NCBI GenBank assembly: GCA_021805585.1
Contig: JAJZEY010000243.1
Coordinates: forward strand, 1-8,397
Reading direction: 5' to 3'
Origin: Planctomycetota bacterium
Lineage (GTDB): Bacteria; Planctomycetota; Phycisphaerae; WQYP01
DNA: 8,397 nt
Part shown: positions 1 through 6,336 of the stretch, one piece after another
Position numbering within the stretch: the first letter of the stretch is position 1
How the letters are laid out: the number at the start of each line of letters is the position of its first letter
Program-made: the position numbers and the translations under genes
The notes under the pieces: model-generated
The model's database searches: none
What the model was told of the DNA's origin: nothing
The model's input: only the letters and a program-made list of their open reading frames with translations

Positions 1-892
1 TGACGTTCTGTTCATCGATCTCGCTGCCGGAAAGGCTCGTCAGCGTGCCGCCGGAAATTGTGCCGCCGTTAAGCAGCACATTGCCACCATTGGCTTCAAT
101 CAGGCCGTTGGCACCCTGATTGATGGTGGTGCCGGATTCTTCCAAAGTTCCGCCACTGGTGGCTTCCATCAGGCTGTTGTTGGTGTAAGCCGCTGAATTG
201 GTTAGCAGCAGCAGCGTATTGCCGCTGGAATTGGCGTTGACCGTGCCGTTATTGGTGAATGTGTCAACGTTAATCTGCCCCGTGCCTTCAATGGTGTGGC
301 CGGCATCCTGGGTCAGGTTGCTGTAGCCGGCGTCATAGAATTCCGCGGCATTGAGGCCACCACCATTGGCGTTTAGGACAATTGCGCCGGTACCCTTGAT
401 CTCAACCGAGTCTTGAATGCCGATGCCGGTGGATTGGTTGCCGCCAGTGCTGTTCACGGTAAATGTGCCGTCATTGGCGATGTAGCCAGCGCTGTTGATC
501 GTCAGATTAACTCCAGGATTGATTTCCGCCACGGCACCGGAGTTGATGGTAAGAGAGTTAACGCTGGTGGAATAATCATCCTGTGCAGGCGTAGCGCTGG
601 AGGCCGGGCTGCCTATCACCACGGTCTGGTAAGAACCGCTGCCTGGTGTGCCGGTGGGCGTCCAGTTTGCGGGATTACTCCAAAGCTGCGACGCCGAGCC
701 ATTCCAGGTAATGGTCGCCGCCGCCAGAGGCCGCGTGGGCGCGCCGATCAGCAACAGGGAAGCGCCGGCTAAACCGCAATACGCGGCCATTGCCTTGGGA
801 TGCCGCTTGGCATGACGCAAAGCGAATCCGTTCTTACTGCAATTCCCATTCCGTGCACGACGGCCATTGATACGAATTGAACTCTTATTCAT
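1..892 (-). CDS. Exported beta-strand-repeat surface protein, N-terminal part (runs off left edge)
   Basis: Reading the minus strand from an ATG at 892-890 gives 297 uninterrupted codons to the window edge, so the C-terminus is missing. Residues 1-33 are very basic (about ten Lys/Arg). A hydrophobic stretch at about 34-51 follows, then small residues ending near LAAA at 57-59, which reads as a signal peptide with an unusually long n-region. The mature part opens with ITWNGSASQLWSNPANW (about 61-77), the W-G/W-S-x-x-x-N-W signature of autotransporter-associated beta-strand-repeat proteins. After that come Gly/Asn/Thr/Ser-rich, beta-helix-like repeats with phrases such as NNGTVNANSSGN, LTINSAGYIANDGT and GGNVLLNGGTISGG. 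Known of the family: large secreted or cell-surface proteins, often ending in an autotransporter barrel or a PEP-CTERM sorting tag. Neither end type can be seen here, so anchoring and function are unknown. The start is supported by AGGGAG 8 nt upstream; an internal Met35 (790-788) would give a shorter signal peptide. Confidence 0.8.
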   Translation of the reverse strand, partial: MNKSSIRINGRRARNGNCSKNGFALRHAKRHPKAMAAYCGLAGASLLLIGAPTRPLAAATITWNGSASQLWSNPANWTPTGTPGSGSYQTVVIGSPASSATPAQDDYSTSVNSLTINSGAVAEINPGVNLTINSAGYIANDGTFTVNSTGGNQSTGIGIQDSVEIKGTGAIVLNANGGGLNAAEFYDAGYSNLTQDAGHTIEGTGQINVDTFTNNGTVNANSSGNTLLLLTNSAAYTNNSLMEATSGGTLEESGTTINQGANGLIEANGGNVLLNGGTISGGTLTSLSGSEIDEQNV

Positions 893-900
893 TGCTGCTA

Positions 901-906
901 CTCCCT
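901..906 (-). promoter_or_regulatory. Shine-Dalgarno site of the leftward surface-protein gene
   Basis: On the minus strand AGGGAG lies 8 nt before the ATG at 892-890, a normal spacing. It decides the start of the surface-protein gene in favour of Met1 over internal Met35, which has no comparable site. Confidence 0.6.
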
Positions 907-1412
907 GAAAAATCATACGAGCCGCCACGGAAAGACCGACACAGCGGTTTACCACGCGACCAAGCTCACAATCTCACTCCCGCGCAAGACGGGAATGGAT
1001 TTAAGCATAAACAGACTTTCGCGCGCCGCAATACGCTCAAATGCGTATGGTCAGACATATTTTCAGATACAGCAGCGGTTTTTATAGGGGTTTTTGTCAC
1101 ATAAAATTATGGTGAACAGGAAACTTTAACCAGCAATCGGGCGCGGATTTCCCGGGGTAACGGACGCAGTTTCCGCGATTTCTGAATTGGTCATCTGGTC
1201 CACAAAACGGGTACAATAAATAACTTATAACATCGTGGCGGCGCCAATATCAGTGGAAACTTAATCCGTCGGCTAACAAATTGGCGCAGCACGCATATTT
1301 CCCAAAATGCCTGAATACAAGACGCCTTTTCGCAGGTTTTTCATAGAAATGCAGTTATTTGATGATTTCCGCGCTTGGGCCACTCTGTTTCCGGAGAATC
1401 GCCGATCGCATC

Positions 1413-1492
1413 AGCGGGCGGTCCGCTCTAAAACAGCCGATTGAAGCCGCCCCGGCTTCGGAGCAATTGGCGCGGCGACGCAATCAATTGCG
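1413..1492. repeat. Cluster of three short inverted repeats upstream of the LuxR-type regulator
   Basis: Three perfect dyads follow each other. AGCGG/CCGCT lies at 1413-1427 with a 5-nt centre. GAAGCCG/CGGCTTC lies at 1443-1459 with a 3-nt centre. CGCAAT/ATTGCG lies at 1479-1492 with a 2-nt centre. Their centres are about 31 and 34 bp apart, roughly three helical turns. The third dyad overlaps a wider pair, GCAATTG (1463-1469) and CAATTGC (1485-1491). None is followed by a T-run, so they are not simple terminators. They lie 150-230 bp upstream of the regulator start and could be protein-binding sites, but some short dyads are expected by chance in GC-rich spacer DNA. Confidence 0.35.
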
Positions 1493-1620
1493 GTTTCACG
1501 GAATCATTTTCGCTAATTACCAATGACCGCCCACCGGCTTGCAACATCGTCGACCATGTGGCAGAATTCCGGCTGGGGCAATCGGCCGCGGTTTAGATGA
1601 TGGCCCTGTCGCAAGAATCA

Positions 1621-1626
1621 CATAAT
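1621..1626 (+). promoter_or_regulatory. Possible -10 box of the LuxR-type regulator gene
   Basis: CATAAT matches the TATAAT consensus at five of six bases and ends 16 nt before the regulator ATG. Transcripts would then have a leader of only about 10 nt. That fits the lack of a clear Shine-Dalgarno site in front of this gene. No good -35 hexamer is found at 16-18 bp spacing, so the call is weak. Confidence 0.25.
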
Positions 1627-1642
1627 ACACGGACATATTTAG

Positions 1643-2770
1643 ATGACTAATATATTACAGACCGATTATCCCCAAATCATGACCCTGCTGGCCCAAATGC
1701 GGAGTGCCGGTTCGCGGACAGAGCTGGCCCGCGCCGTGATTCCCGGTCTGGCAAAACTGCTCAATTCCGATCTGACATCCTATACCGAAGTGAATCCCAT
1801 GACCCATGAGTCCACCGGCTTTATTGAACCGGACAAGTATGACGTCCGGAAGCTGGCGGCGGCACTGGCACGATACATGGACGAACATCCGGTGATCTGT
1901 CACCATAAACAGACCGGCGACGGACGGGCCTTGAAAATCAGTGATTTTATTACCCAGGATCAGTACCATGACACCGCGTTGTACCATAATTTTTACGGCC
2001 CCCTGGGCGTGGAATATCAGATCAGCATGACGCTTCCGGCGCGCCGGCCCCTTATTGCGGCCCTGGTGTTCAATCGCAGGGATTCGGATTTTACCGAGCG
2101 GGACCGCGACATTCTGAATCTTTTAAGACCGCACCTGACCGGCGCGTTTGCCGACGCCCGCAAATTTGAAAGATTGTCGCGGCGGCTGCGGCGCAACCGG
2201 GCGGCTTTGGAAAGTCTGCCGGAGGGAGTGATTGGTTTGCGGGGAAACTGCCGCATTGAAATGATGACCGAAAAGGCCCAACAGTGGTTAAAAGAATTTT
2301 TTCCGGGCCATCAAAAACGCTCATCGACTCTCCCGAGGGAAATTCTTGAATGGATGCGCGCCGGTCAAGCAACCGCCCCGGACTCCACACCAGCGCCCAT
2401 GGTGACGCCCAACGGAGCGGACCATCTTCATATTCGGTTGCTGCGCACCGCGGATCGGCAACGACTGCTGATGCTGCGGTGCCGCCGCGGTGCCTCACCC
2501 TCCGCCCGGCCGCTGGAAGCGCTCGGACTTTCACCCCGGCAGGCTGAAACATTGCTGGGTGTTGCACGGGGACAAACCAATGAACAAATCGCCACCGAGC
2601 TGAAAATCAGTCCGCGAACCGTCCAGAAGCATCTGGAACTGGCCTTCAAAACCTTGAAGGTGACATCGCGAGCCATGGCCTGCAACGTCGCATTGGAACG
2701 GCTCATTTTTATAATCCCGCTTTTGATCTTCCTTTTGCTTAATCTCCTGGATTCAACATTCCTGTCCTGA
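1643..2770 (+). CDS. LuxR-type (GerE HTH) transcriptional regulator with GAF/PAS-like sensor region and hydrophobic C-terminal tail
   Basis: A 375-residue putative one-component regulator. Residues about 1-175 resemble the GAF-like sensor of this family, with the phrases ARAVIPGLAKLL, SDLTSYTEVNP and FTERDRDILNLLRPHL (about 150-168). Residues about 190-225 (LESLPEGVIGLRGNCRIEMM) look like a PAS-type start. The DNA-binding domain is clear at about 291-354: LGLSPRQAETLLGVARGQTN, then EQIATELKISPRTVQKHL with the recognition helix around 323-336, then LKVTSRAMA. No phosphoacceptor receiver domain is present, so a ligand or redox signal rather than a kinase is inferred. After the HTH the protein does not stop: residues 354-369 read LIFIIPLLIFLLLNLL, long enough to approach a membrane segment, and only six residues follow. 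This tail is unusual for the family and locally AT-rich (about 39% GC over 2701-2770). The start has no strong Shine-Dalgarno; Met13 is an alternative. The target is unknown; the downstream arabinofuranosidase gene and the divergent surface-protein gene are candidates. Confidence 0.85.
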   Translation: MTNILQTDYPQIMTLLAQMRSAGSRTELARAVIPGLAKLLNSDLTSYTEVNPMTHESTGFIEPDKYDVRKLAAALARYMDEHPVICHHKQTGDGRALKISDFITQDQYHDTALYHNFYGPLGVEYQISMTLPARRPLIAALVFNRRDSDFTERDRDILNLLRPHLTGAFADARKFERLSRRLRRNRAALESLPEGVIGLRGNCRIEMMTEKAQQWLKEFFPGHQKRSSTLPREILEWMRAGQATAPDSTPAPMVTPNGADHLHIRLLRTADRQRLLMLRCRRGASPSARPLEALGLSPRQAETLLGVARGQTNEQIATELKISPRTVQKHLELAFKTLKVTSRAMACNVALERLIFIIPLLIFLLLNLLDSTFLS

Positions 2771-3105
2771 TTTGTTGATCGCCATTTTATCCCAAGATCA
2801 GCCCCCATCCCGGATTAAAACCAGCCATGCCGCTCCTTCCCACCGCCGCGACGGCAGCAGAATAACAACCGCGACCCGGCTGTGCCCGTTTATATCTGGA
2901 AGGATAAATGTCGCCCAGTATAGTTGGGGCTCCGCAGCGAAAACTTTCCTGGAAGCCATTTCCCTTCCTGCGACGACGACGATTGTCGGGCGGTCTGAAT
3001 ATCCGCCCAATGAATGCGGATTGGCCCATTCATCAGCTATGTTCCCTATCGCCGGAAAAATTGGCAGACCCCCGCGAACCGCAGCGATAAAACGGCGTAG
3101 CATTC

Positions 3106-3133
3106 AAGGAGGCATTTTGTTATGCTCATTTAA
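3106..3133 (+). promoter_or_regulatory. Strong Shine-Dalgarno with three-codon leader ORF (Met-Leu-Ile-stop)
   Basis: AAGGAGG at 3106-3112 is a near-perfect anti-16S match. Nine nt later comes ATG CTC ATT TAA (3122-3133), which encodes only Met-Leu-Ile. The glycosidase ATG follows 27 nt after this stop and has its own, weaker GGAG site. The arrangement could be a minimal upstream ORF affecting glycosidase translation, a standby ribosome site, or the remnant of the start region of a lost gene. The sequence alone cannot separate these. Confidence 0.4.
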
Positions 3134-3148
3134 TTAAAGGCGACGACT

Positions 3149-3152
3149 GGAG
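3149..3152 (+). promoter_or_regulatory. Shine-Dalgarno site of the glycosidase gene
   Basis: GGAG with 8 nt to the ATG at 3161. It supports this start, which also gives a protein beginning with a sensible export signal. Confidence 0.55.
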
Positions 3153-3160
3153 ACATTCTC

Positions 3161-5620
3161 ATGGTAAAAATTTCACGGCGAGCATTGGTGGCAAGCGCGG
3201 CGGTTGGTACGGTTATGGCTGCGACACAACGCGCCACAAAAGCGACGATTCCGCAGGGCAAGCAATCTGGCTATACCGCGCCCGGCATGGCCATAAAAGC
3301 CTCTTCGTTTGACCTGGCTGACGTCAAAATCCTGTCTGGACCATTCCATGCAAACATGACGCGGGATTTGAATTATCTGCTGGCCTATGACTGTAACCGC
3401 CTGCTATCATCGTTCCAAAAAGTCGCCGGCATTCCGCCCAAGGCTCCGACTCTTGGCGGCTGGGATAGTGGTGGCCAGGGAGGCACCATATGCGGGCACT
3501 ATCTTTCCGCCTGTGCGATGATGTATGCCCACACGCGCGATTCTCGACTTTTGGAAAAAATGGATTATATCCTGCCGCGGCTGGCCCAATGTCAGAAGGC
3601 CAACGGCCGACACGATCCCCAATTCAAGGGCTATTGTGCCGGCCTGCCGGGCAGCATCGCCGCCTTCAAGCAGGCTCTGGCCGGCAACATTAACGTGGGC
3701 GATCCAAAAGCGCTTTTTTCGTTTTCGCTTAATGGCATGTGGTCGCCCTGGTATTCTATACACAAAATTATGGCTGGCTTGCGCGATGTGTGGCTGCATG
3801 TTGGCCGCAAACAGGCCAGAGATATACTGATCGGCATGGCGGATTGGTGTGCCGAGTTCCCCGCTAAACTTAATCAGGCCCAAATGCAGACCATGCTTAT
3901 CAGCGAACAGGGCGGCATGAACGAAGTTCTGGCGGATGTTTACAGCATTACGGGAAAACACAAATATTTGAAAATCGCGGAAGCTTTCAATGAAAAATCC
4001 CAACTCGACCCTCTAATGCTCAAGAAAGACATTCTTACCGGTTGCCATTCCAATCAATACATTCCGCGTGTCATCGGCATTGCGCGGCAATACGAATTGG
4101 GCGGCGGAGATAAATTCCGCACCGGTTCGGAATTCTTCTGGCAAACCGTGGTTCGCCATCGCAGCTATGTATTCGGCGGAAACAGCAATCATGAATATTT
4201 TTTTCCGTTGGGCGATGCCTGGCAGCAGTTAAGCGTAGGAACCGCCGAAACCTGCTGTACCTACAATATGCTCAAACTTACCGAGCACTACTTCAGTTGG
4301 AATGCCACCATGGAGGCGGCGGACTTTTTTGAACGTGCCCTGGTCAACCATATCCTTGGTTCGCAAGACCCGGCCACCGGGATGATGACTTACTACCTGT
4401 CCATGCGCGCGGGCCATTTCAAAACTTTTAACACCCCCTGGGATTCCTGCTGGTGCTGCATGAGCACCGGTATGGAAAACCATTCCAAATATTCCCGTGG
4501 CGTGTATTACCACAATGAAAAAACGCTTTGGGTTAATCTTTTTTTGGCTTCCGAACTCAACTGGAAAGCCGCCGGCATAAAAATCCGTCAGACTACCCGC
4601 TTTCCGGATGAAGGTACCGTACGAATTGATTTTACCTGCGAAAAGCCGACGACCGCGCTTATTAAGCTCCGGCACCCGTACTGGTCCACGCCGGCGATGG
4701 ACATTCGCCTGAACGGCCAACCGATGGATGCGGGCAAACCGGGCGACTACCTGGATATAAACCGTACCTGGGCCAACGGCGACCGGCTGGATATTGAACT
4801 GAAAATGCCGCTACGAATCGAAAAAATGGCCCATCATCCTTCCACTTTCGCCATCATTGCCGGCCCGACCGTACTGGCCGCCACTTTGGGCAATGATCTG
4901 ATGCTTCCGCCTGTACCCTACGCGAATGGAAATCAGTATGAATGGGCCAATGTGCCTGACCCGACGGTCATTCCGCAACTGCTGGTGGATGAGGCACCGG
5001 TGGATCAATGGGTGAAACCAGATCCGGAAATGCCGCTGGTATGGCATACGCATGGCGTTGGCCGACCACACGATCTGAAACTGGTCCCATTTTATAAGGT
5101 AGCCCATGAGCGCTACATGGTTTACTTTAATCCGGTAACGCCCAAACAGTGGATGCGGGAAAAGCGGCTGGAGAGTCAGCGACGCAAAACCGATCGCCTT
5201 GTGCGCCAGCACACAATAGACAGGCTGATTATCGGAAATGCCGCATCGCTGGCCGAACATCAGCTGCGCGATGAAGTGAATATGGACCAGGGGCAATCGC
5301 CCGTCGGCCATTGGATTGACGCCCACGACGGCGGCGGCTTTACCTTTAACCTGAAGGTACTGCCCGATTCGCCCATGGCACTCGCCTGCACCTGGTGGGG
5401 CAGCGACAGTGGGGGCAGAACTTTTCACATTATGGCGAATGGAAAAGTCATCGCCACGCAGGTGCTTAATGCCATTGATCCCGGCCACCTGCATACGATT
5501 CTTTACGATATTCCGCCCAGCCTGACACATGGCAAAACAAAAATTTCCGTTCGCTTGCAGGCGGAATCCGGCAATTTCGCCGGCGGTCTTTTTGACTGCC
5601 GCAGTGTCCAATTGCCATAG
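3161..5620 (+). CDS. Exported GH127/GH146-type beta-L-arabinofuranosidase (DUF1680 fold)
   Basis: An 819-residue enzyme predicted to release beta-L-arabinofuranose from plant glycans or glycoproteins. The N-terminus, MVKISRRALVASAAVGTVMA, has a twin-arginine-like SRR motif before a short hydrophobic stretch, so Tat export to the periplasm or beyond is inferred; the cleavage point is unclear. The catalytic (alpha/alpha)6 region starts near residue 45 (FDLADVKILSGPF). Active-site residues by analogy with Bifidobacterium HypBA1 (Glu322, Glu338, Cys340, Cys417, Cys418): GGNSNHEYF gives the likely acid/base Glu345; AETCCTYNMLKL gives zinc ligands Glu363 and Cys365; SCWCCMSTGMENH gives nucleophile Cys432 and zinc ligand Cys433. 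All are intact. Beta-sandwich regions follow, and the last ~110 residues (from about 710, GHWIDAHDGGGFTF; GSDSGGRTFHI) resemble the DUF6805 module common at the end of these proteins. The length is normal for the exported subgroup. Stop is TAG, at a natural family end. No other glycosidase or transporter gene is adjacent. The substrate within this broad family is inferred, not shown. Confidence 0.9.
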   Translation: MVKISRRALVASAAVGTVMAATQRATKATIPQGKQSGYTAPGMAIKASSFDLADVKILSGPFHANMTRDLNYLLAYDCNRLLSSFQKVAGIPPKAPTLGGWDSGGQGGTICGHYLSACAMMYAHTRDSRLLEKMDYILPRLAQCQKANGRHDPQFKGYCAGLPGSIAAFKQALAGNINVGDPKALFSFSLNGMWSPWYSIHKIMAGLRDVWLHVGRKQARDILIGMADWCAEFPAKLNQAQMQTMLISEQGGMNEVLADVYSITGKHKYLKIAEAFNEKSQLDPLMLKKDILTGCHSNQYIPRVIGIARQYELGGGDKFRTGSEFFWQTVVRHRSYVFGGNSNHEYFFPLGDAWQQLSVGTAETCCTYNMLKLTEHYFSWNATMEAADFFERALVNHILGSQDPATGMMTYYLSMRAGHFKTFNTPWDSCWCCMSTGMENHSKYSRGVYYHNEKTLWVNLFLASELNWKAAGIKIRQTTRFPDEGTVRIDFTCEKPTTALIKLRHPYWSTPAMDIRLNGQPMDAGKPGDYLDINRTWANGDRLDIELKMPLRIEKMAHHPSTFAIIAGPTVLAATLGNDLMLPPVPYANGNQYEWANVPDPTVIPQLLVDEAPVDQWVKPDPEMPLVWHTHGVGRPHDLKLVPFYKVAHERYMVYFNPVTPKQWMREKRLESQRRKTDRLVRQHTIDRLIIGNAASLAEHQLRDEVNMDQGQSPVGHWIDAHDGGGFTFNLKVLPDSPMALACTWWGSDSGGRTFHIMANGKVIATQVLNAIDPGHLHTILYDIPPSLTHGKTKISVRLQAESGNFAGGLFDCRSVQLP

Positions 5621-5942
5621 ATTTTGCGGAAGGGCATAAATCATGCGGATTGCACACGTCGCTATTGCTCGGATAGAAATCCATTAATTTCATTGTCCGC
5701 GGAGCAATTATTTTGGTCGCACTGGATGAATATTTTCAGCACAAGGACGTGAAGACACCAGGACGTTTCCGCCGCTCTTGCGGGGAACTTGGGCAAACCG
5801 GGGAATCTGTGGATCGCCTGATTGCGGACATCCCATCCGCCCGTTGCCGCCGCGATGACTCCGTTTTTATTTGTGGGTCATGTATTTTGAAATTCGGTTT
5901 GGGTCGCCTTTCGGTCTTTTGGGTCTGGTTGGGTTCCCTCGC
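5621..5942. other. Intergenic stretch after the glycosidase gene, no gene recognised
   Basis: Translations in all frames show no recognisable family, and I reject the 119-codon frame starting at 5713. A short imperfect repeat lies at 5740-5750 and 5756-5766 (CACAAGGACGT versus CACCAGGACGT), with GAAGA between. From about 5888 the DNA is rich in TTGGGT-like runs that lead into the terminator hairpins. The pattern looks like a non-coding 3' region, perhaps holding a dispersed intergenic repeat. Confidence 0.45.
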
Positions 5943-5976
5943 GGCCACGCTGCGTGGCCCGCTAAGCGGTTTTTTT
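5943..5976 (+). terminator. Rho-independent terminator-like double hairpin with seven T
   Basis: GGCCAC/GTGGCC (5943-5959) forms a strong stem around GCTGC. A second small stem, CCGC-TAA-GCGG (5959-5969), follows and overlaps it by one base, and then comes T7 (5970-5976). It points right and lies about 320 nt after the glycosidase stop, which it would serve only with a long 3' untranslated region. It would also insulate the oxidoreductase from upstream transcription. The stem adjacent to the T-run is short, so efficiency is uncertain. Confidence 0.55.
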
Positions 5977-6004
5977 GTAGATTGGCGAAAAATTGGTGCC
6001 CCCT

Positions 6005-6070
6005 GGACCTGTCGGTCCTGTAATTCCATGGTTTTACAGGCTGGCTGCGGTTATAATGCAGTCCATGGTT
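6005..6070 (+). promoter_or_regulatory. Promoter-like TATAAT flanked by 9-bp direct repeats and an inverted repeat
   Basis: A perfect TATAAT lies at 6052-6057. The -35 region is poor (TGGTTT at 17-bp spacing), which suggests activator dependence or chance. TCCATGGTT occurs twice, at 6025-6033 and 6062-6070, on either side of the -10 box and 37 bp apart; each contains the palindrome CCATGG. The first copy sits in the loop of an inverted repeat CCTGTAA/TTACAGG (6017-6040), and another small dyad, GGACC/GGTCC, lies at 6005-6018. The likely downstream unit is the oxidoreductase and the possible small ORF before it. Confidence 0.4.
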
Positions 6071-6081
6071 GACGGCCCGGA

Positions 6082-6336
6082 ATGTCGCCCCTGGACACTC
6101 CGGCGGCTGTGGCCTATGGCGGAAACAATCGCGTGCAACGGCATGCTTCGCAGCGCGACAGGTGTTTGGCCGCCCAGGCGACCGCTGCAATCCGCATCGC
6201 CTGGTTGGCGCAGCGTGCCATGCAGGCAGCAATATCGCGGCGTTATTGGCGAGTGCAAGTCTTTAAATACAAAAGACTTAGTGAACGCCAATTGGACCGG
6301 CTAAATATGGTATCAGCATACGGAAAAAAAGCATGA
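6082..6336 (+). CDS. Possible small ORF (84 aa) overlapping the oxidoreductase start by ATGA
   Basis: ATG at 6082 to TGA at 6334-6336. The stop overlaps the oxidoreductase ATG (6333) as ATGA, the usual mark of translational coupling. The ATG lies 25 nt after the TATAAT box, but no Shine-Dalgarno precedes it, so initiation would be near-leaderless. The product is Ala/Arg/Gln-rich with a mixed helical middle (AIRIAWLAQRAMQAAISRR) and a lysine-containing end (RLSERQLDRLNMVSAYGKKA). I recognise no family. Its last third also encodes the nested inverted repeat at 6245-6292, which argues for a leader role rather than an ordinary protein. It may be only a chance open frame. Confidence 0.25.
   Translation: MSPLDTPAAVAYGGNNRVQRHASQRDRCLAAQATAAIRIAWLAQRAMQAAISRRYWRVQVFKYKRLSERQLDRLNMVSAYGKKA
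6245..6292 (+). repeat. Nested 48-nt inverted repeat upstream of the oxidoreductase
   Basis: The outer arms ATTGGCG (6245-6251) and CGCCAAT (6286-6292) are perfect complements. Inside them AAGTCTTT (6257-6264) and AAAGACTT (6272-6279) are also perfect complements around a 7-nt AAATACA loop. The two stems (15 bp in all) are separated by a 5/6-nt internal loop. The right end lies 40 nt before the oxidoreductase ATG. No T-run follows, so a terminator is unlikely; an operator or an mRNA leader structure is more plausible. Confidence 0.55.

Larger units (their letters stand above)
893..1642. other. Divergent intergenic region, 750 bp, no gene recognised
   Basis: This separates the leftward surface-protein gene from the rightward regulator and should carry promoters for both. 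No frame in it reads like a protein. A small inverted repeat, TCCCG/CGGGA (978-994, 7-nt loop), would lie in the 5' leader of the leftward gene. An AT-rich patch near 1083-1112 (minus strand reads TATAAA within it) could contribute to that gene's promoter, but I find no convincing -35 partner. TACAAT at 1212-1217 and CATAAT at 1621-1626 are the best -10-like hexamers facing right. A cluster of inverted repeats at 1413-1492 is listed separately. The length is generous for two simple promoters, so an undetected small RNA cannot be excluded. Confidence 0.6.
2771..3160. other. 390-bp gap between regulator and glycosidase, no gene recognised
   Basis: Open frames exist here on both strands, but their translations are Arg/Pro-rich, match no family I know and overlap one another, so I call none of them. 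A 60-codon frame at 2908-3090 does have GGAAGG shortly before its ATG, but its composition is not protein-like. An inverted repeat, ATGAATG/CATTCAT, lies at 3010-3033 with a 10-nt loop. There is no T-run terminator for the regulator gene. The right end carries the strong Shine-Dalgarno and mini-ORF listed separately. The region probably serves as a leader and promoter for the glycosidase gene. Confidence 0.5.

Noticed and set aside
413..772. Plus-strand open frame of 119 codons
   Set aside because: It is antisense to the beta-strand-repeat gene, which has a signal peptide, family motif and Shine-Dalgarno on the other strand.
877..1104. Plus-strand 75-codon frame starting inside the surface-protein start region
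   Set aside because: It overlaps the leftward start codon and ribosome site, and its composition is not protein-like.
1443..1459. GAAGCCG/CGGCTTC hairpin as a terminator
   Set aside because: No T-run follows on either strand, and it sits in a divergent region where no transcript needs to end.
2772..3137. 121-codon plus frame and overlapping minus frames between regulator and glycosidase
   Set aside because: They need a TTG start or lack a ribosome site, and the translations are low-quality and match nothing recognisable. I could not identify a decayed gene either.
4811..5644. Long minus-strand open frame (277 codons) opposite the glycosidase gene
   Set aside because: It lies antisense to a clearly real GH127 gene, and its translation has no domain-like pattern. 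It is a shadow of the coding strand's codon bias.
5713..6072. 119-codon plus frame after the glycosidase
   Set aside because: It runs through the terminator hairpins and the T-run and has no family resemblance. Its initiation site is poor.
5590..6332. Insertion-sequence remnant between glycosidase and oxidoreductase
   Set aside because: No terminal inverted repeats, target-site duplication or transposase-like translation could be found.
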